Below, piece by piece: positions 37,401 to 49,571 of a stretch of 64,000 nt of DNA. Source of the DNA: Streptomyces sp. NBC_01276 (lineage in GTDB: Bacteria; Actinomycetota; Actinomycetes; Streptomycetales; Streptomycetaceae); NCBI RefSeq assembly GCF_041435355.1, contig NZ_CP108442.1, forward strand, positions 124,001 to 188,000. The letters run 5' to 3'. Both the position numbers and the translations under genes were made by a program. Numbering within the stretch: the stretch's first letter is position 1; each line of letters starts with the position of its first letter. The notes beneath the pieces are model-generated. The model did not search any database. It was not told where the DNA came from and was given only the letters and a program-made list of their open reading frames with translations.

Positions 37401-40400
37401 CTCGCCGAGGCGGTCGGTCAGCAGCCGGGCGACGGTCTCCCGGTCGCCGTCGGTGGCCGGGTCGAGGACGACCCGTTCGACGCGGGCGCCCCGGGCGGTG
37501 AGGGCGTCGTGGACGGCGGTGGCGTCGGCGCCGCCCTCCTGGGCGGCGGTGGTGACGAGCAGCCAGGTGCCGGTCAGCGGGGTCCGGTTGCCGCGCTGGG
37601 CCTGGGTGGCGGTGGGCGTCCAGGTGACGCGGTAGCGCCAGCTGTCGATGAGCGCGCTCTCGGTGGTGCGGCGCCGCCAGTGCGCGAGCCGGCCGACCAT
37701 GCTGTCGAGGGAGGCGTCGGGGGCCAGGTCCAGCGAACTGGTCAGGGCCTGTACGTCGGCGTTCTCCACGGCTTCCCAGAAGCGGGCCTCCTCCTGGCCG
37801 TGGCCGGCGGCGGCGCCTGCGGGGGCGGCCGGGGCGGCGGCGTCGAGCCAGAAGCGGCGGCGCTGGAAGGGGTAGGTGGGCAGGTCCACGGTACGGGGGC
37901 GCAGTCCGGCGAAGGCGGCGGACCAGTCGGTGGGCACGCCGTGGACGTAAGCGTCCGCGAGCGAGGTCAGGAAGCGGACGGGGCCGCCGTCTCCGCGGCG
38001 CAGCGAGGGCACGACGTCGGCGGTGGCTCCGGCCGCCTCGGCGGTCTCCTGGAGACCGACGGCGAGCACGGGGTGCGGGCTGCACTCGACGAAGACGTCG
38101 TGGCCGTCCTCCATGAGGCGGCGGACGGCGGGCTCGAAGCGGACGGTGGTGCGGAGGTTGGTGTACCAGTAGTCGGCGCCGAGGTCCGCGCCGTCGACGA
38201 CCTCGCCGGTGACGGTGGAGCAGAAGGGGATCCGCGGGGTCTGCGGGGTGATGCCGGCGAGTGCCGCGGCGAGTTCGGCCTCGATGATCTCCACGTGGGA
38301 GGAGTGCGAGGCGTAGTCGACGGGGACCCGCTTGGCCCGGACCCCGTCGGCGGTGCAGGCGGTGAGCAGTTCGTCGAGGGCGTCCGCGTCGCCGGAGACG
38401 ACGATGGAGCGGGGTCCGTTGACGGCGGCGATGCCGAGCCTGTCGTCCCAGGCCTCCAGGCGCCGGGTGACGTCGGCGAGGGGTTCGGGTACGGACACCA
38501 TGCCGCCGAGTCCGGCGAGGCGGCTCAGCAGGCGGCTGCGGAGGGCGACGACGCGCGCGGCGTCGTCGAGGCCGAGGGCGCCGGACACGGCGGCCGCGGC
38601 GATCTCGCCCTGGGAGTGGCCGATGACGGCCGCGGGTTCGACGCCGAAGGAGCGCCACAGTTCGGCGAGCGAGACCATGACGGCCCACAGCGCGGGCTGG
38701 ACGACGTCGTCGGCGCTGTCCAGGGCGGGCGCGCCGGGTGCCCCGCGCAGTACGTCCTCCAGGGACCAGTCCACGTACGGGGCCAGGGCCTCGCCGCAGG
38801 CGCGCAGCCGCTCGCGGAAGACGGCCGAGCCGTCGAGGAGGTCGACGGCCATGCCGGCCCACTGGGAGCCCTGGCCGGGGAAGACGAACACGACGCGGCG
38901 GCCCTCGGCGGCGGTGCCCTGGACGGCGCGGGGTGTGGAGCCGCCCTCCGCCAGAGCCTTCAGTCCTTCGGTCAGTTCCGCTTCGGTGGTGCCGACGACG
39001 ACTGCGCGGTGTGCGAACGCCGCGCGGGTGGTGGCGAGCGAGTGGCCCGTGTCGGCGGGGGCCGTGCCGGGGTGGGCCAGGGTGTGCGCGAGGAGGGCAC
39101 GGGCCCGGGCGGCGAGCGCTTCGGGGGTGTGGGCCGACAGGGTCCACGGCACGGCGGTCGCGCCGCCGGCGGGCTCCGCGGCGGGCTCCACCGCAGACTC
39201 CGGGGCGGGGGCGCCGGCGGGGGCTTCCGCGGCGAGGGCGTCGGCGGGGCCGTCCGCATTGGGGGCGCCGGCGGTCTCGCGGGCGTCCGGGGCCTCCTCG
39301 ATGATGGCGTGCGCGTTGGTGCCGCTGATCCCGAACGAGGACACGCCGGAGCGGCGCGGCCGGCCGGTCCCGGGCCAGTCGGCCGCCTCGCCGAGCAGCC
39401 GTACCCGGCCGCCGGCCCAGTCGATGTGGGGGGACGGCACCTCGGCGTGCAGGGTCTTGGGCAGGACGCCGTGCTGGAGGGCCAGGACCATTTTCAGCAC
39501 GCCCGCGATGCCCGCAGCGGCCTGGGTGTGGCCGATGTTCGACTTCAGCGAGCCGAGCCACAGGGGCCGGTCCTCGGGCCGGTCCTGGCCGTACGTGGCC
39601 AGCAGCGCCTGCGCTTCGATCGGGTCGCCGAGGCGCGTTCCGGTGCCGTGCGCCTCCACCACGTCGACGTCGGTGGCCGACAGGCCCGCGTTGGCCAGCG
39701 CCTGCCGGATGACCCGCTGCTGCGCCGGACCGCTGGGCGCGGTGAGCCCGTTGGACGCGCCGTCCTGGTTGATCGCGGAGCCCCGTACGACGGCCAGCAC
39801 CCGGTGACCGTTGCGGCGGGCGTCCGAGAGGCGCTCCAGCAGGACCATGCCGGTGCCCTCGGCGAGGCCGAACCCGTCGGCGTCGGCGGAGAAGGCCTTG
39901 GACCGCCCGTCCGGGGCCAGCGCGCGCTGCTTGCTGAACTCGATGAACGCGCCGGCCGACGGCAGGACGGTGACTCCGCCCGCCAGGGCCAGCGAGCACT
40001 CGCCGGTGCGCAGCGACTGGACGGCCAGGTGCAGCGCGACCAGCGAGGACGAGCAGGCGGTGTCCACCGTGACGGCGGGACCCTCGAACCCGAAGGTGTA
40101 GGCGAGGCGGCCCGAGGCGACGCTGGCGGTGTTGCCGGTCAGCAGGTAGCCGCTGACGTCCTCGGGCGCCTCGTACAGCCGGGGGCCGTAGTCCTGGGTC
40201 ATGGCTCCGACGAAGGTGCCGGTGCGGGTGCCGCGCAGCGTGCCGGGGTCGATGCCGGCGCGTTCGAGGACCTCCCAGCCGGTCTCCAGGAGGAGCCGCT
40301 GCTGGGGGTCCATGGCGAGGGCCTCGCGCGGGGAGATCCCGAAGAACTCCGGATCGAAGTCGGCGGCCCCGTGGAGCAGCGCCGCCTCGCGCTGGTAGTA

Positions 40401-42971
40401 GCGGCCCGGCCGGCCGGGCTCCGGGTCGTAGAGGCCTTCGACGTCCCAGCCTCGGTCGGCGGGCAGGGCGGACACGGCGTCGCCGCCCTCGGTGAGCAGC
40501 TGCCAGAGGGCTTCGGGGGTGTCGATGCCGCCGGGCAGGCGGCAGCTCATGGCCACGATGGCGACGGGCTCGTCCCAGGCGGCCGTGGTGGTGTCGTCGG
40601 CGGCCTCGTCCCGGGTGCCGAGGGCGTCCGCGACGATGCGGCCGGTCAGCGAACGCGGGGTGGGGTGGTCGAAGACGACCGTGTGGGGCAGCGCGAGGCC
40701 GGTCGCCTCGTTCAGCCGGTTGCGCAGTTCGATGGCGGTGACGGAGTCCAGGCCCAGGTCCCGGAAGGCGTGTCCGGCGCCGACCGCCGCCGGGTCGGGC
40801 AGGCCGAGCAGTGCGGCGGTGACGGAGCGGACGAGTGCGCCGACGGTGCGCTCGCGTTCGGCCTCGGGCAGGGTGCGCAGCCGCTCGGACAGCGCGGGAC
40901 CGCCCTCGGCGGCACCGGGCCGCCGGAAGGGGTAGGTCGGCAGCGGCAGCCGGCCGGCCGGGGCACCGGGGAACGCCTGCTCCCAGTCGATGTGCACACC
41001 CTGTACGTAGGCCTCCGCGAGGGCGGTACGGAACCGGCGCGGGCCGCCCTGGTCGCGGCGGAGGGTACTGACGGTGACGGGTTGCCGTCCGGCGGCGGAG
41101 GCCGTCTCCTGCATCGCCGCGGTGAGGGACGCGTGGGGGTTGACCTCGATGAGGGCCTGGTGGCCGTCGGCGAGCAGCGCGTGCGTGGTCTGTTCGAACC
41201 GTACCGGGCGGCGCAGGGCCTCGAACCAGTAATCGGCGTCCAGGGTGCGGCCGTCGACGATGCCGCCGGTGGAGGAGGAGTAGAACGGGGTGTGGGTGGC
41301 TCGGGGGGCGATGGCGGCGAGTTCGGCGGTCATCCGGTCGCGGAGGGCCTCGACGTGGGACGAGTGGGCGGCGGCTCCGACGGCGACGCGCCGGCAGCGG
41401 ACGCCGTCCGCCTCCAGTGCCTGGCGCAGCTCGCGCACGGCGTCGGTGTCGCCGGAGACGACGACGGATTCGGGGCCGTTGTACGCGGCTACGTCGAGCC
41501 TGCCCTCCCAGGGCCGCAGGCGGTCGGCCATCCGCCGGCCCGGCAGGGTCACGGCGAGCATGTCTCCGCCGTGTGCGACGAGTTCGGCCAGGCCGTCGCC
41601 CCAGGAGGTGATGACCCGGGCGGCGTCCGGGAGGGTCAGCGCGCCGGACAGGTGGGCGGCCGCGATGTCCCCGATGCTGTGCCCCGCGAACGCCGCGGGT
41701 CGGGCTCCGTAGGCCAGCCAGGTCCGGGCGAGGGCGACCTGGACGGCGAAGGTGGCGGGCATGCTGACGTCGGGGGTGTCGAGGTCCGGGGCGCCGGGCC
41801 CGCCGCGCAGCACGTCGGTGAGCAGCCAGCCGGTGAACGGGGCCAGGGCCTCCTGGCACTCCAGGGCGGCGGCGCGGAACTGCGGTGAGGAGTCGAGGAG
41901 TTCGACGGCCATGCCCGGCCACTGGGAGCCGACGCCGGGGAAGACGAACGCGGTGGGACCGGTGGCGGCGGGGCCGGCGCTGCCGCGGACGACCTCGGCC
42001 GCGAAGCCGCCCCGGGCCAGGGTGGCCAGTGCGTCGAGGAGCTGTGCGGTGTTCTCGCCGAGGACGACGGCGCGGTGCGGGAAGCGGTGCCGGGTCACGG
42101 CGAGGGCGCGGCCCACGGCGGCGGGGTCGAGGCCGGGGTGGGCGGTGAGGTGGGCGTGCAGCCGCCCGGCCTGGGCGCGCAGCGCCTCGGGGCCGGCGGC
42201 GGAGAGGATCCAGGGCAGCGGCCGTTCGGCGGGGGCGGCCTCGGTGCCGGCCCGCCCGGTGTCTCCGCCGTGCGCCGCGAGGGCGGGGCCGGGGGCGGTG
42301 AGCCGTCCGTCGGCGGAGAGTACGGCGCGTACCCGGTCGCCGTCGGCGAGGGCCCGCGCGAGGGTCTTCAGCAGGACGGCCCCGTAGCCGCCGGAGGAGC
42401 CGCCCACGGCACCGGCGCCCTCCGGCCCGGTGGCCCCGGACCCGGCGGCGCCGGACTCCGTGTCCGCGGGTGCGGTGGCCCCGGACGGGGTGTCGGGGAG
42501 CAGGACGTCCGGCCCCGCCGCCAGGGCCAGGGCGCTCTCTCCCCGGCGGAGACTGTCGTGGGCCGCCCGCAGCGCGTCGGCGCCCGAGGGGACGCGCCGG
42601 ACCTCCGGGTCGGCGCCGGGGGCGGTCCGCAGGACGGCGCGGACGGCGGCGGCCGCGTCGCCGTCCTGCGGGAGGGCGTCCGCGTCGGGCACGGCGAGGA
42701 AGGCGGCGGTACCCGGGGCGGGCTCCGCCGCCAGGACGACGCCGGCGTCCTCCAGCGCCTGCCACCACACCTCCGCCGCGGCGGGACCGTGGGGCAGTGC
42801 CCCGGTGAGGCGGGGGTCCAACGGGCCTCCGGTGGCATCCGCGAGGAATTCCGCGTCGAACGCCCGGCGGTCTCCGGTCCCGTCCGGCGGCCGGTGCGCC
42901 GATCCGATCACCACGATCACGTCGTGCGTGCTGGTCCCGGATTCGTCCGGCATCGAAACAGACTCGCGCAT
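19476..42971 (-). CDS. PKS1: modular type I polyketide synthase, loading module plus modules 1-4
   Basis: About 7831 residues. ATG at 42971 is preferred because GGAG lies 6-7 nt upstream; an in-frame ATG at 42983 overlaps that ribosome site. Approximate domains: loading KS remnant 10-230, AT0 340-640 (GHSIGD), ACP0 near 740. Module 1: KS 800, AT 1364 with GHSQGE/YASH (methylmalonyl), KR 2026 with VLDDG, ACP 2343, no DH. Module 2: KS 2413, AT 2956 (malonyl, HAFH), DH 3347 with [12 protein letters not shown] 3781 with VTDDG, ACP 4101. Module 3: KS 4176, AT 4717 (malonyl), DH 5111 with [12 protein letters not shown] 5583, ACP 5899. Module 4: KS 5958, AT 6496 (malonyl), DH 6889 with altered [12 protein letters not shown] 7354, ACP 7686. 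The C-terminal docking region ends in the acidic motif [13 protein letters not shown]. All four extension KSs have TACSSS. Predicted: starter, one methylmalonyl hydroxyl unit, then up to three double bonds. Confidence 0.95.
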   Translation of the reverse strand: MRESVSMPDESGTSTHDVIVVIGSAHRPPDGTGDRRAFDAEFLADATGGPLDPRLTGALPHGPAAAEVWWQALEDAGVVLAAEPAPGTAAFLAVPDADALPQDGDAAAAVRAVLRTAPGADPEVRRVPSGADALRAAHDSLRRGESALALAAGPDVLLPDTPSGATAPADTESGAAGSGATGPEGAGAVGGSSGGYGAVLLKTLARALADGDRVRAVLSADGRLTAPGPALAAHGGDTGRAGTEAAPAERPLPWILSAAGPEALRAQAGRLHAHLTAHPGLDPAAVGRALAVTRHRFPHRAVVLGENTAQLLDALATLARGGFAAEVVRGSAGPAATGPTAFVFPGVGSQWPGMAVELLDSSPQFRAAALECQEALAPFTGWLLTDVLRGGPGAPDLDTPDVSMPATFAVQVALARTWLAYGARPAAFAGHSIGDIAAAHLSGALTLPDAARVITSWGDGLAELVAHGGDMLAVTLPGRRMADRLRPWEGRLDVAAYNGPESVVVSGDTDAVRELRQALEADGVRCRRVAVGAAAHSSHVEALRDRMTAELAAIAPRATHTPFYSSSTGGIVDGRTLDADYWFEALRRPVRFEQTTHALLADGHQALIEVNPHASLTAAMQETASAAGRQPVTVSTLRRDQGGPRRFRTALAEAYVQGVHIDWEQAFPGAPAGRLPLPTYPFRRPGAAEGGPALSERLRTLPEAERERTVGALVRSVTAALLGLPDPAAVGAGHAFRDLGLDSVTAIELRNRLNEATGLALPHTVVFDHPTPRSLTGRIVADALGTRDEAADDTTTAAWDEPVAIVAMSCRLPGGIDTPEALWQLLTEGGDAVSALPADRGWDVEGLYDPEPGRPGRYYQREAALLHGAADFDPEFFGISPREALAMDPQQRLLLETGWEVLERAGIDPGTLRGTRTGTFVGAMTQDYGPRLYEAPEDVSGYLLTGNTASVASGRLAYTFGFEGPAVTVDTACSSSLVALHLAVQSLRTGECSLALAGGVTVLPSAGAFIEFSKQRALAPDGRSKAFSADADGFGLAEGTGMVLLERLSDARRNGHRVLAVVRGSAINQDGASNGLTAPSGPAQQRVIRQALANAGLSATDVDVVEAHGTGTRLGDPIEAQALLATYGQDRPEDRPLWLGSLKSNIGHTQAAAGIAGVLKMVLALQHGVLPKTLHAEVPSPHIDWAGGRVRLLGEAADWPGTGRPRRSGVSSFGISGTNAHAIIEEAPDARETAGAPNADGPADALAAEAPAGAPAPESAVEPAAEPAGGATAVPWTLSAHTPEALAARARALLAHTLAHPGTAPADTGHSLATTRAAFAHRAVVVGTTEAELTEGLKALAEGGSTPRAVQGTAAEGRRVVFVFPGQGSQWAGMAVDLLDGSAVFRERLRACGEALAPYVDWSLEDVLRGAPGAPALDSADDVVQPALWAVMVSLAELWRSFGVEPAAVIGHSQGEIAAAAVSGALGLDDAARVVALRSRLLSRLAGLGGMVSVPEPLADVTRRLEAWDDRLGIAAVNGPRSIVVSGDADALDELLTACTADGVRAKRVPVDYASHSSHVEIIEAELAAALAGITPQTPRIPFCSTVTGEVVDGADLGADYWYTNLRTTVRFEPAVRRLMEDGHDVFVECSPHPVLAVGLQETAEAAGATADVVPSLRRGDGGPVRFLTSLADAYVHGVPTDWSAAFAGLRPRTVDLPTYPFQRRRFWLDAAAPAAPAGAAAGHGQEEARFWEAVENADVQALTSSLDLAPDASLDSMVGRLAHWRRRTTESALIDSWRYRVTWTPTATQAQRGNRTPLTGTWLLVTTAAQEGGADATAVHDALTARGARVERVVLDPATDGDRETVARLLTDRLGEAGQEPDGVSGVLSLLAGTARTPGTAEEAETAPGTGTGTGTAPRVLPALAATLALVQALGDTGIGAPLWCATSGAVTTGPADPPRHPEQAQLWGLGRVVGAESPQRWGGLVDLPETLDERTLEHLTGLLADPDGEDEIAVRATGTLARRLVRADTDTTAPTPDHVLARPHGTILITGGTGTLGAHVARWLARSGAAHLVLTSRSGPAAPGAPELRDELTALGTRTTIATCDVTDRDDLGRLLASLPGEHPLTGVIHAAGVLDDGVLDAMTTERLEHVLRPKVDAALHLHDLTAGLDLDFFVLFSSIAGVVGNGGQGGYAAGNAFLDALAHQRRAQGLPATAIAWGSWGSGRMMGDLAEQHLTRRGILPMPADLGIAALRRAMEHDDTAVTLADIDWDRFVPAFAISGDYPLLRRLPEARRVLDAAGTPATPGAAPGGPALAQRLTGLSDTEQLRAVVELVRTQAATVLGHAGADAVPPRRAFRDTGFDSLTAIELRNRLAGATGMRLPTTVVFDYPNPTELAGYLHARISGSPRAAGHDDGHPGAPLVPPSDDEPIAIVAMSCRFPGGVTSPEGLWEILTEGRDVLSGFPENRGWPLDTLYHPDPENPGTTYAREGGFLYDAGDFDAGFFGISPREALAMDPQQRLLLEVTWEAFERAGIDPATLKGSRSGVFIGSNGQDYASGLRKAPEGVEGYLLTGRAASVVSGRLAYTFGLEGPALTVDTACSSSLVALHLAVQSLRLGECELALAGGVTVMSNPGIFVEFSRQRGLAADGRCKAFAASADGTGWGEGTGMLLLERLSDARRNGHRVLAVVRGSAINQDGASNGLTAPNGPAQQRVIRQALANAGLSATDVDVVEAHGTGTRLGDPIEAQALLATYGQDRPDGRPLLLGSLKSNIGHTQAAAGVAGVMKLVLSLQHGQLPATLHVDAPTPHVDWTAGSVELLTEPTTWPDDHEHVRRGGVSAFGVSGTNAHVIVEQAPEAAPEPEDTDTAAAPATPMAAVPWLLSAKDATALRVQADRLRAHLAAHPEAGPADIGLSLATGRSALQRRAAVVGTDRDELLRGLAALADGLSTGTSSHVITGATDSAGDDEGARTAFLFSGQGSQRPGMGRDLYEAFPVFADAFDAVCAHVDQHLERPLAGVVFGEDAELLDRTGYAQPALFAVEVALFRLVESWGVRPDFLAGHSVGEFAAAHVAGVFSLEDAAALVAARGRLMQALPPGGVMVAVQASEEEVRDLLAGFEDRAGIAAVNGPSAVVVSGAQDAVAAVVERLAADGRKTKALSVSHAFHSPLMDPMLAEFRTVVDGVSFGAPRVPVVSTLTGRPVPAEEFCSVEYWVRHVREAVRFGDAVTSLADLGVRTFLEVGPGGVLTAMVQDSLDGHAVTVPLLRADRAEATAVTTALAHLHVHGTPVDWTAVFAGRGARPVDLPTYAFQREHYWLHVPATADVAAIGVADTEHPMLGATVVLPDGAIVLTGRLSLATHPWIADHAVSGVVLVPGTAFVELALRAGQEAGCEQVEELTLEAPLVLPEHGGVQLRLTVGTRDASGRCALELYSRPEDAPGARDWTRHAAGTLSAEPPAPASSELAAWPPQGAEPVATDDLYDLLDGLGFGYGPVFRGLKEAWRQGDTLYAAASLPEQSVPDASTYGLHPALLDAGLHASWLGLLSGSETGHGLLPFSWSAVHLRAAGASAVRIKLAAAGTDAVSVLVADGSGRPLATIGALVLRPVSADRLRLAAEPRDDSLYRLDWTPAHTPADAPVPEYDVATPGRPGPGGGAPAEDTAARVRTTSHRALALIQGRLADDAADPAPLVLVTRHAVATHAGERGALDPAQAAVWGMVRSAQSENPGRFVLLDLDPDLDPDGDLGRVAVRAAVSTGEPQLAVRAGRILLPRLTRAKGAAEEGDAAADPGRTFPDGGTVLVTGATGTLGRLVARHLVTRHGVRHLLLTGRRGPTAEGAAAFEAELTGLGAHVVTAACDVADREALAALLATIPAEHPLTGVVHAAGVTDDGIVPALTPERVDHVLRPKVDAALNLHELTRDTDLSAFVLFSSVSATLGGAGQANYAAANSFLDALAQLRRAAGLPAVSMAWGLWAEGSGMTGRLDSADLARIRRMGLVAMDSATGLALFDAACAAGDDVLFPVPLDHAGLRVQAADDKVPALLRGLVKAPVRKAQAAGDTTATGAADRATALAASLYGLPEAEQDRVLGDLVRLQIATVLGHASPERIEPERQFRDLGFDSLTAVELRNLLGAVTGTRLPATLVFDHPTPLALTRFLRAEILGGEAGAAGAAGDRTAAAPGRPGGGSSVEADEPIAIVGMSCRYPGGVRSPEDLWRLVVEGGDAVGGFPVDRGWALEALYHPDPDHAGTSYAREGGFLYDAAEFDAGFFGISPREALAMDPQQRLLLETSWEVFERAGIDPASLRGSRTGVFAGVMYHDYGSRLSVVPDGFEGYLVNGSAGSIASGRVAYTFGLEGPAVTVDTACSSSLVALHLAAQSLRQGECSMALVGGVTVMATPNVFVEFSRQRGLAADGRCKAFSAAADGTGWAEGVGMLLVERLSDARRNGHRVLAVVRGSAVNQDGASNGLTAPNGPAQQRVIRQALAQAGLSASDVDAVEAHGTGTTLGDPIEAQALLATYGQDRPEGRPLWLGSLKSNIGHTQAAAGVAGVIKMVEAMRHGVLPRTLHADEPSPHVDWSAGAVKLLTEPVEWAEHGRPRRAGVSSFGVSGTNAHVVIEQPEQPQPPTGEPAASPAEGTATTATAVAWPLSAKDPAALRRQAGRLLTHLTEHPDLGPADIGLSLASSRAALDLRSAVVGTGREELMAALGALAEGRPAPGALVRGETSTGTPAGGPRTAFLFSGQGSQRLGAGRELYAAFPAFAEAFDAACSALDAHLEQPVKDVVFGEDPELLHRTAQAQPALFAVEVALFRLVESWGVRPDFLAGHSVGEFAAAHVAGVLSLEDAAALVAARGRLMEALPDGGAMVAVQASEAEVRDLLAGYEDRAGIAAVNGPSAVVVSGDRDAVAAVVDRLAADGRKSKALSVSHAFHSPLMDPMLAEFRAVVDGVSFGAPRLPLVSTLTGAPATAEELSSTDYWVRHVREAVRFADAVTCLAGLGVRTFLEVGPGGVLTAMAQDSLDEQAVTVPLLRADRAEDLAVTTALAHLHVHGVPVDWTAVYAGRSTRSVELPTYAFQYEHFWLDAPTAPGDVAAAGLTAAGHALFGAAALLPDGAGSLLTGRLSLATHPWLADHAVSGVTLLPGTAFLEMAVRAGDELDCGRVDELTLAAPLVLPDHGAVQVRVVVGAADEADRRTVRIYSRADAIDGAAAELPWTRHATGFLVPDTGATYAPDVPGTPGTAGAWPPADTTAVDIHDCYGRLADAGFAYGPVFQGLRAVWRRGEDELFAEVGLPDDTSVDGFAVHPALLDAALHAMIVGDFPAAGHDGRLPFAWSGVSVHGTGAETLRVRLTRAGSAADSVCLEVTDGLGRPVASVDSLTLRAVTPGQLAEASGGQGASTLRDSLFRVDWERCDPAPGAEPVDVVVRASLPAPDGAQAPTPQAVAVVVPGDTDGSADTSAAATAQRVLALLQEWLAEPRFAASRLVIVTRGAVNTGTEAAGVDAAQASVWGLVRSAQSENPGRFVLVDVTGDTDTDTDALATAPLVAAVASGEPQVAVRDGALLAPRLTRVDATSTEPPADADADADADGTGRRPAFSAGGTVLVTGASGALGRLVARHLVTEYGVRHLLLASRRGPDAEGAAEFAEELATLGAEARTVRCDVADRTALAELLASVPADRPLTGVVHAAGVTDDGIVPALTPERVDRVFRPKADAALNLHELTRDADLTAFVLFSSAAGTLGSAGQANYAAANSYLDALAEARQAAGLPAVSIAWGLWAETSALTADLAAADRRRISRSGLIALEAQEGLALFDAACRSALATVVPVRLDTTALRAQARAGALPPLFRQLVRGSVRRTLHDARQNATGSSPADRIAALPPAERYDVVLGIVRTQAAAVLGHASVRSVAVDRQFRDLGFDSLTAVELRNSLNTATGLRLPATLVFDHPTPEALTRHLLTELVGTRPGAPEHAPAPVVSADEPIAIVGMSCRYPGGVRSPEDLWRLVVEGGDAVGGFPVDRGWALEALYHPDPDHAGTSYAREGGFLYDAAEFDAGFFGISPREALAMDPQQRLLLETSWEVFERAGIDPASLRGSRTGVFAGVMYHDYGSQSGGAVPEGLEGHLGMGTSGSVASGRLSYTFGLEGPAVTVDTACSSSLVALHLAAQSLRQGECSMALVGGVTVMATPNTFVEFSRQRGLAADGRCKAFSAAADGTGWAEGVGMLLVERLSDARRNGHRVLAVVRGSAVNQDGASNGLTAPNGPAQQRVIRQALAQAGLSASDVDAVEAHGTGTTLGDPIEAQALLATYGQDRPEGRPLWLGSLKSNIGHTQAAAGVAGVIKMVEAMRHGVLPRTLHADEPSPHVDWSAGAVKLLTEPVEWAEHGRPRRSAVSSFGVSGTNAHVVLEHVPSTEQTEDAEDATAPGAVPWMLSAKDEVSLRAQAQRLVSHLDAHPALGVAEVGRSLATSRTAMELRAVVVGTRRAELLEGLRALASGRPAAGVVQGGGESGTAAGGSRTAFLFSGQGSQRLGMGRDLYAAFPVFAEAFDAVCAALDGHLERPLADVVFGEDAELLDRTGYAQPALFAVEVALFRLVESWGVRPDLLAGHSVGEFAAAHVAGVFSLEDAAVLVAARGRLMQALPAGGVMVAVQASEDEVRNLLSGQAGHADIAAVNGPSSVVVSGAQDAVAAVVDRLSADGRKTKALTVSHAFHSPLMDPMLDEFRTAVEGVVFGTPVLPVVSTLTGRPVTGEEFCSVDYWVRHVREAVRFADAVTSLAAEGAGTFLEIGPGGVLTAMAQDSLDEHAVTVPLLRADRAEDLAVTTALAHLHVHGVPVDWTAVFAGQDTRPVDLPTYAFHRRRYWLTPGSPSGDVASAGLVAAEHPLLGAAVALADGEGALLTGRLSTATHPWLSDHTVMDTILLPGTALVDLALRAAEEVGCDRVDELTLGAPLVLRERAAVRLQAVVGGPDATGHRTVNVYSRPESADAAEPWTCHATGVVSVDARPQAPEGQPQDLAVWPAPGADRLDTGGAYERLAGLGFGYGPAFQGLHALWRRGDEVFAEVRLPDGTETGGFGIHPALLDSALHAIGLGGLLPDAGHGRIPFAWSGVTVHATGATALRVRITPAGADAVALLATDAAGRPVASVDSLVLRPVSAEQLDRAGREHGPHDSLYRVDWTPLPRTPEDPVSEPGEQWTLIGGDDGLRAALEDSGMNVSYRPGPDGAAALPGVVLAAVDVHPDGDHPVAHAQETVHRTLELLQQWLSDDRNAGTRLVVLTGNAVVAKDRDQEDRDKEVDPAQAAIWGLVRSAQSENPGRFVLVDLDRDAASVRALPALLASGEEQFAVRGGSVLVPRLARAETPASLGGPTPAFTAAGTVLVTGASGLLGRHVARHLVTGHGVRDLLLVSRSGARAAGMAELEAELAERGARVTVAACDVADRDALSRLLAEVPAEHPLTGVVHVAGVTDDGIVTGLTAERIDRVFRPKVDAALHLDELTRDMELSAFVLFSSAAGVFGAAGQGNYAAANSFLDALAQQRRAAGLPAVSLAWGLWAESSGITGALSDADRGRMARSGVLPLATDEALGLFDAATAQTQSTVVPVRLNQAELRGQAAAGTLPALLTSLVRVPSRRTAAGPDGYGASPTGTEAGAAGAGQRELSARLAGLTEAEQRKVLLDLVCEHVAAVLDLASPRAVRPGQALRDLGFDSLTAVEFRNRLGKDTGLRLPPTLVFDYPTPAELVEYLKTEAAPPAPGIAGMLAELDRIETALRNTAAAGGEGGDAITSRLRDLLDQWAATTGTAAGGTAEGGTAEGGAAREASRTSDATGPVDAADGLHAATDDEMFDFIGKEFGIS
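23901..24620 (-). repeat. KS4 block nearly identical to KS3 at 29259-29978
   Basis: The KS coding sequence of module 4 (23901-24620) and of module 3 (29259-29978) are identical over long stretches at DNA level, with a few scattered differences. Synonymous sites match too, which points to recent duplication or gene conversion between modules of the same gene. Confidence 0.85.
24709..25095 (-). repeat. N-terminal KS4 block, copy of 30064-30452, with T-rich codon usage
   Basis: About 385 bp coding the first part of KS4 matches the same part of KS3 (30064-30452) with only about two differences, near 24987 and 30342. On the coding strand this patch uses many T-ending codons (GTT, GGT, GAT, TAT) unlike its surroundings, so both copies probably come from one sequence that spread between the modules. 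Confidence 0.85.
30064..30452 (-). repeat. N-terminal KS3 block, copy of 24709-25095
   Basis: Partner of the block at 24709-25095, with the same unusual T-ending codon usage on the coding strand. The flanking variable loop (about 29985-30065) differs between the two modules, so exchange was confined to the conserved KS segments. Confidence 0.85.
42280..42950 (-). other. Eroded, catalytically dead KS remnant at the N-terminus of the loading module
   Basis: Residues about 10-230 of PKS1 still align in order with KS landmarks: [12 protein letters not shown] for the N-terminal AIVGM strand, AFDAEFL for [20 protein letters not shown] for [28 protein letters not shown] for [18 protein letters not shown], and [16 protein letters not shown] for [16 protein letters not shown]. 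Missing are the Cys-containing TACSSS loop, the HGTGT histidine, the NIGH histidine, and roughly half of the usual 425 residues. It is neither a KSQ nor the Ser-type KS of nystatin-like loading modules, because the active-site segment is deleted. A scaffolding role is inferred. Confidence 0.75.
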
Positions 42972-43151
42972 AATGTGCTCCATCGACCCGTTGAACTCAT
43001 GCCAATTTGCTGGTTCCGCAGCGCGTTCCGGCGTGCGGGCATACCGGGGAAACCCCGTGACGATTCGCGATGTGATGAACCGGAGGACCCCGGCGGACGC
43101 GGCGGACCCGGCAACCCCGGCAGACCCGGGCGGCCGGTGACGGCGCCCGGT
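42972..43151 (-). promoter_or_regulatory. Intergenic region before PKS1 with a short G/C palindrome
   Basis: 180 bp between the cholesterol oxidase stop and the PKS1 start. It holds CGGGGAAACCCCG (43043-43055), a perfect odd-length palindrome about 75 bp upstream of PKS1. This loosely resembles the GGGA(AT-rich)TCCC core reported for PimM-type polyene activators, but it does not match that consensus. Imperfect 9-bp repeats around ccggcagac lie at about 43085-43135. No clear -10/-35 pair is seen. PKS1 could be read from here or through from the P450. Confidence 0.3.
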
Positions 43152-46323
<3,172 letters not shown>

Positions 46324-46625
46324 TTCCGCCCTTTCCTGTCCTGCATGTATTCATTGACCGTGGCGGGTTTCACTGGGGCCCGATGGGAAATGGGCATCGA
46401 AATCCGGCCTCACTATGGCCTCTATTCGGCCCCGGCCACGCAGTTCGATCACCGCCAAAAGGAAGGTATGAAGACGCGGTGAAGGGTGTCAACGAAATCA
46501 ATCCCTGGTGCGCTAACCCTGTGGGCGGGGAACGGAGGGTTCGGTTACCGCCGGTACCGCAGGTGTTTCGGTTCGGTTCGGTTCGGTGCCCTCCCGCAGC
46601 CGGGGTACCGCACCCGCCCGGAGCA
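46324..46625 (-). promoter_or_regulatory. Intergenic region upstream of the P450 operon
   Basis: About 300 bp between the regulator LAL1 and the P450, the likely promoter region of the P450-ferredoxin-cholesterol oxidase(-PKS) operon. It is clearly less GC-rich between 46375 and 46505 than the flanking genes. Four tandem copies of ttcgg lie at 46567-46586. I did not find an exact match to the PimM consensus (CTVGGGAWWTCCCBAG), nor a convincing -10/-35 pair. Confidence 0.4.
46567..46586. repeat. Four tandem copies of a 5-bp unit (ttcgg)
   Basis: Perfect (ttcgg)4 about 40 bp downstream of the LAL1 stop and about 245 bp upstream of the P450 start. It may be a slippage tract or a regulator contact site. 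Confidence 0.8.
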
Positions 46626-49412
46626 CTACGGGTGCGCCGGGCCGGCCCCGTCGGAGAGCAGCCGGGCCATCGCGGTGAGTCCGGTACGGCCGTCGACCCG
46701 CAGTTTGCGGTAGACGTGGGTGAGGTGCTTCTCGACGGCGCGCGAACTCACCTCCAGCCGCTCGGCGATGGCCTTGTTGGAGGCACCGCGGGCGGCGAGC
46801 GCGGCGACCCGGCGCTCCGTGCGCGTCAGCGTCGCCGCCACGTCCTCGCCCCGGGAACCGGCGATGCCGTGCAGCGCCCGGCCCGCCCGCTCGACCATCC
46901 AGGGCGCACCGCAGTCGAGGGCCTCCGCGCGGGCCCGGGTCAGCCGCTCCTCGGCCTCGGCCCGCCGCCCCTGGGCGAGCAGGCGGCGGCCGAGGAGCAG
47001 CGAGGTGCGGGCCCGTTCCAGGGCGTTGGCCGAGCCCTCCAGGGTGAGCGCGGACTCCCGCAGCAGGGCGATGCCGCGGGCGCCCTCGGTGATGGCGCCC
47101 TTGCCGCGCTGGGCACGGCCGATGGCCACCGGGCTGCCCCAGCTCACGGCGCGCGCGTACTCCTCGTCCATCAGGTCGTGGGCCCGGTCGGGCCGGCCCA
47201 TCCGGTAGTGCAGCGCGGACGCCCACGTGCGCCAGGGCACGATGGCCGGGTTGCGCCAGTGGGCGCGCTCGGCCGTGCGGCCCCAGTCGAGGAAGCAGTC
47301 CAGGGCGGTCGGCAGGTCGTCGCGCAGTACCGCGGCCGAGCCGTGGATGAGCCGGCGCAAGGAGGGCCGGTGGCCGGGGACGGCCTCCTCCCGGCGCCCG
47401 GACAGCAGGCGTTCGCACAGGGCGGCGTCCCGGGCCTCCAGGGCGGCCAGCACGACGGGCGCCAGGGTCTGGAGCGTGGCCCAGTCGGTGACGTCCAGGG
47501 CGAGCGCCTCCGCGGCGTGCTCCCTCGCTCCCGTCAGGTCGCCGCGGGCCAGGGCGAGGCGGGTGAGTTCGACGGCGATGAGGGCGCGCGGTACGTCGGC
47601 GTTCTCCCTGCGGGCCCGGTCGTGGGCGGTGTCCAGCCAGGGGCCGATGGTGGCGAGGGAGTCGGCGGCGACCAGGACCTCGGTCAGCAGCGGCAGGGCG
47701 GTGTGCACGTGGTCCGGGGCGGCGGGTTCGTGCTGCAGCAGCCGCTCCGCGAGCGCCACGGCCTCCGCGGCGTTGACCGTCTGGGCCAGGGCCGCGCCGT
47801 GCAGCAGTACGGTGACGAGTTCGCGTTCGGCGGCCGTGTCCAGGCAGGGGGCGGGGCCCAGGGACCGCAGGCGGCCGCCGCAGGTGTCCGGTTCCTCCGG
47901 GCCGGCCAACGCCGCGTGCCGCAGGCGCGCTTCCAGGCGCAGCGCGTGCCCGCGGGCGGCGCCGGTGAGCGTCGCCGCCTCCCCCAGTTCCGCCGCGGTC
48001 CTGACCACGGTGTCGACGGTGGCGGAAGGGGCGCCGTCGAGGAGGAACGGCGGGATCAGGCCCGCCACCGGGGCCCGCCGGTCCGTGTCCGGGAACAGGA
48101 ACAGTGCCTGGGCGAGGTGCCGCAGCGCCGCCCGTGGCGCGAAGTCCCGCTCGATCATGGCCAGTTCCACCAGCAGCTCGGCGCGGTCCGGGCCTTCGGG
48201 TGAACTGCCGAGCAGGGCGCGGCGCAGATAGCGGGCCGCGGTGTCGGGAGCCGCGCGCCGCAGGGCCGAGCCCGCCGCCGCCCGCAGTACGTCGGTCTCC
48301 CAGTCCTCGTGGCAGGAGGAGGCGGCGAGGAGCTGGGCGGCGGCCCGTTCCGCCGGGTGGCCGCCCAGGTGCAGCAGCAGGGCGGCGTGCACCCGGATGC
48401 TCTCCGCCTCGGCCGGGGTCATGGCCTCCTCGACGGCTTCGCCCACCACCGGGTGGACGAATCGGGGCACGGGGCCTTCGGCGAGCAGACCGAGCCGGCG
48501 CAGCACCCTGAGGGCTTCGATCCGGCCGGTGCCGTCGAGGCCGGCGAGTCTGCCGATCAGCTCCTCGTCCGCGCCGTCGCCGAGCACGGCGAGAGCCGTG
48601 GCGAACTCCCGTACCGGCGCGGGCTGGTCGCGCAGGACGACGGCGAACCGTTCGTGCAGGGCCGCCGGGCGGGCCGCGTGGACGGCCCGGACGTCGTCCG
48701 CGGACCCGGGCCCTTCCCCGGTCCCCGGCAGTGCGTCGAGGATGGCGGTGAGCAGCAGCGGCCGGCCGCCGGTCACCTCGTGGCAGGCCCGTGCGTAGGC
48801 CGGGTCGACGGGGCGCCCCGTCAGGACGCCGACCAGGTCCGCGGTGCCCTCGGGCGGCAGCGGGCCCAGCCGCACGACGCGGGAGGCGCGTTCGACGAGC
48901 TGCTGGAGCCGGGGCGCGTCCTCGCCGGGGTCGCCTTCGCGCAGGGTGACGACGAGGGTGACGCGCAGCCCCGCCACGCGTCCGGCCAGCAGGCCCAGCC
49001 GGCGCAGGGAGGTGACGTCGGCCCACTGGAGGTCGTCGACGAGCATGAGCAGCGGTGTGCGGGCACTGTACTCGGCCACCAGCCCGAGGAAGCCGTCGTC
49101 CTGCGGGGACCCCACCGACGGGCCCGCGCAGTCGCCGGGCGGCGCGGCGGGGGCGCCCGGCAGCAGGGGGGTCAGCAGCTGGCCGAGTACGCCCGCCTCG
49201 AAGTCGCGTTCGAACACGGCTCCGCTGGCGGTGACGACGCGCAGGCCACGGCGTTCCGCCCGCTCCGGCAGGGCGCGCAGCAGGGCGGTCTTGCCCGTGC
49301 CCAGGCCGCCGGTGACGACCACCAGCGAGCCGCCGCCGGCGCCGTGGCGCACCGCGTCCATGGCGCCGGTGATCAGGTCGAGCTCCTTCTGGCGGTGCAA
49401 CAGGGGCCTCAT
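46626..49412 (-). CDS. LAL1: large ATP-binding LuxR-family regulator with intact Walker A
   Basis: 928 residues. ATG at 49412 follows GGAGGAA; a longer in-frame start at 49463 has no ribosome site. The N-terminus carries an AAA-type ATPase with Walker A GGLGTGKT (Lys41) and Walker B LLMLVDDLQWAD, then a long helical tetratricopeptide-like region. The C-terminus has a LuxR helix-turn-helix (ERRVAALAARGASNKAIAERL, ending KHLTHVYRKLRV). LAL regulators of this build commonly activate macrolide and polyene clusters (nystatin NysRI-III, PikD). It is the third of three LAL genes on the same strand, nearest the P450 operon, and the only one of the three with a standard Walker A lysine. No TTA codon was found in it. 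Confidence 0.93.
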   Translation of the reverse strand: MRPLLHRQKELDLITGAMDAVRHGAGGGSLVVVTGGLGTGKTALLRALPERAERRGLRVVTASGAVFERDFEAGVLGQLLTPLLPGAPAAPPGDCAGPSVGSPQDDGFLGLVAEYSARTPLLMLVDDLQWADVTSLRRLGLLAGRVAGLRVTLVVTLREGDPGEDAPRLQQLVERASRVVRLGPLPPEGTADLVGVLTGRPVDPAYARACHEVTGGRPLLLTAILDALPGTGEGPGSADDVRAVHAARPAALHERFAVVLRDQPAPVREFATALAVLGDGADEELIGRLAGLDGTGRIEALRVLRRLGLLAEGPVPRFVHPVVGEAVEEAMTPAEAESIRVHAALLLHLGGHPAERAAAQLLAASSCHEDWETDVLRAAAGSALRRAAPDTAARYLRRALLGSSPEGPDRAELLVELAMIERDFAPRAALRHLAQALFLFPDTDRRAPVAGLIPPFLLDGAPSATVDTVVRTAAELGEAATLTGAARGHALRLEARLRHAALAGPEEPDTCGGRLRSLGPAPCLDTAAERELVTVLLHGAALAQTVNAAEAVALAERLLQHEPAAPDHVHTALPLLTEVLVAADSLATIGPWLDTAHDRARRENADVPRALIAVELTRLALARGDLTGAREHAAEALALDVTDWATLQTLAPVVLAALEARDAALCERLLSGRREEAVPGHRPSLRRLIHGSAAVLRDDLPTALDCFLDWGRTAERAHWRNPAIVPWRTWASALHYRMGRPDRAHDLMDEEYARAVSWGSPVAIGRAQRGKGAITEGARGIALLRESALTLEGSANALERARTSLLLGRRLLAQGRRAEAEERLTRARAEALDCGAPWMVERAGRALHGIAGSRGEDVAATLTRTERRVAALAARGASNKAIAERLEVSSRAVEKHLTHVYRKLRVDGRTGLTAMARLLSDGAGPAHP

Positions 49413-49482
49413 CGTTCCTCCGTGTGTTCTGGGACGGCCCGGGGAGGGCCGGGTGTGGCTCACGGGCCGGGGAGCCGCGCCG

Positions 49483-49507
49483 CCGCCCGGCCCGTCGCGC
49501 CGGGCGG
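49483..49507 (-). terminator. Hairpin downstream of LAL2
   Basis: Perfect 8-bp arms ccgcccgg (49483-49490) and ccgggcgg (49500-49507) with a 9-nt loop, about 65 nt downstream of the LAL2 stop. It overlaps the edge of the 9-bp tandem array. Terminator activity is plausible but unproven. Confidence 0.35.
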
Positions 49508-49564
49508 GACGGGCGGGACGGGCGGGACGGGCGGGACGGGCGGGACGGGCGGGACGGGCGGGAC
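49502..49564. repeat. Seven perfect 9-bp tandem copies (gggcgggac) between LAL2 and LAL1
   Basis: Seven exact copies in the 159-bp gap between two regulator genes, starting 7 bp beyond the LAL2 stop and ending about 90 bp before the LAL1 start. The array is not inside a gene with the starts chosen here. It could be slippage DNA, or a repeated binding site that controls LAL1. Confidence 0.95.
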
Positions 49565-49571
49565 GGCGGCG

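Noticed and set aside
42984..43151. Small coding sequence between PKS1 and the cholesterol oxidase
   Set aside because: The minus frame 42917-43114 has no ribosome site and overlaps the PKS1 start; composition is not protein-like.
46324..46625. PimM-type operator upstream of the P450
   Set aside because: gggaaatgggcatcg only partly resembles the consensus and lacks the symmetric half.
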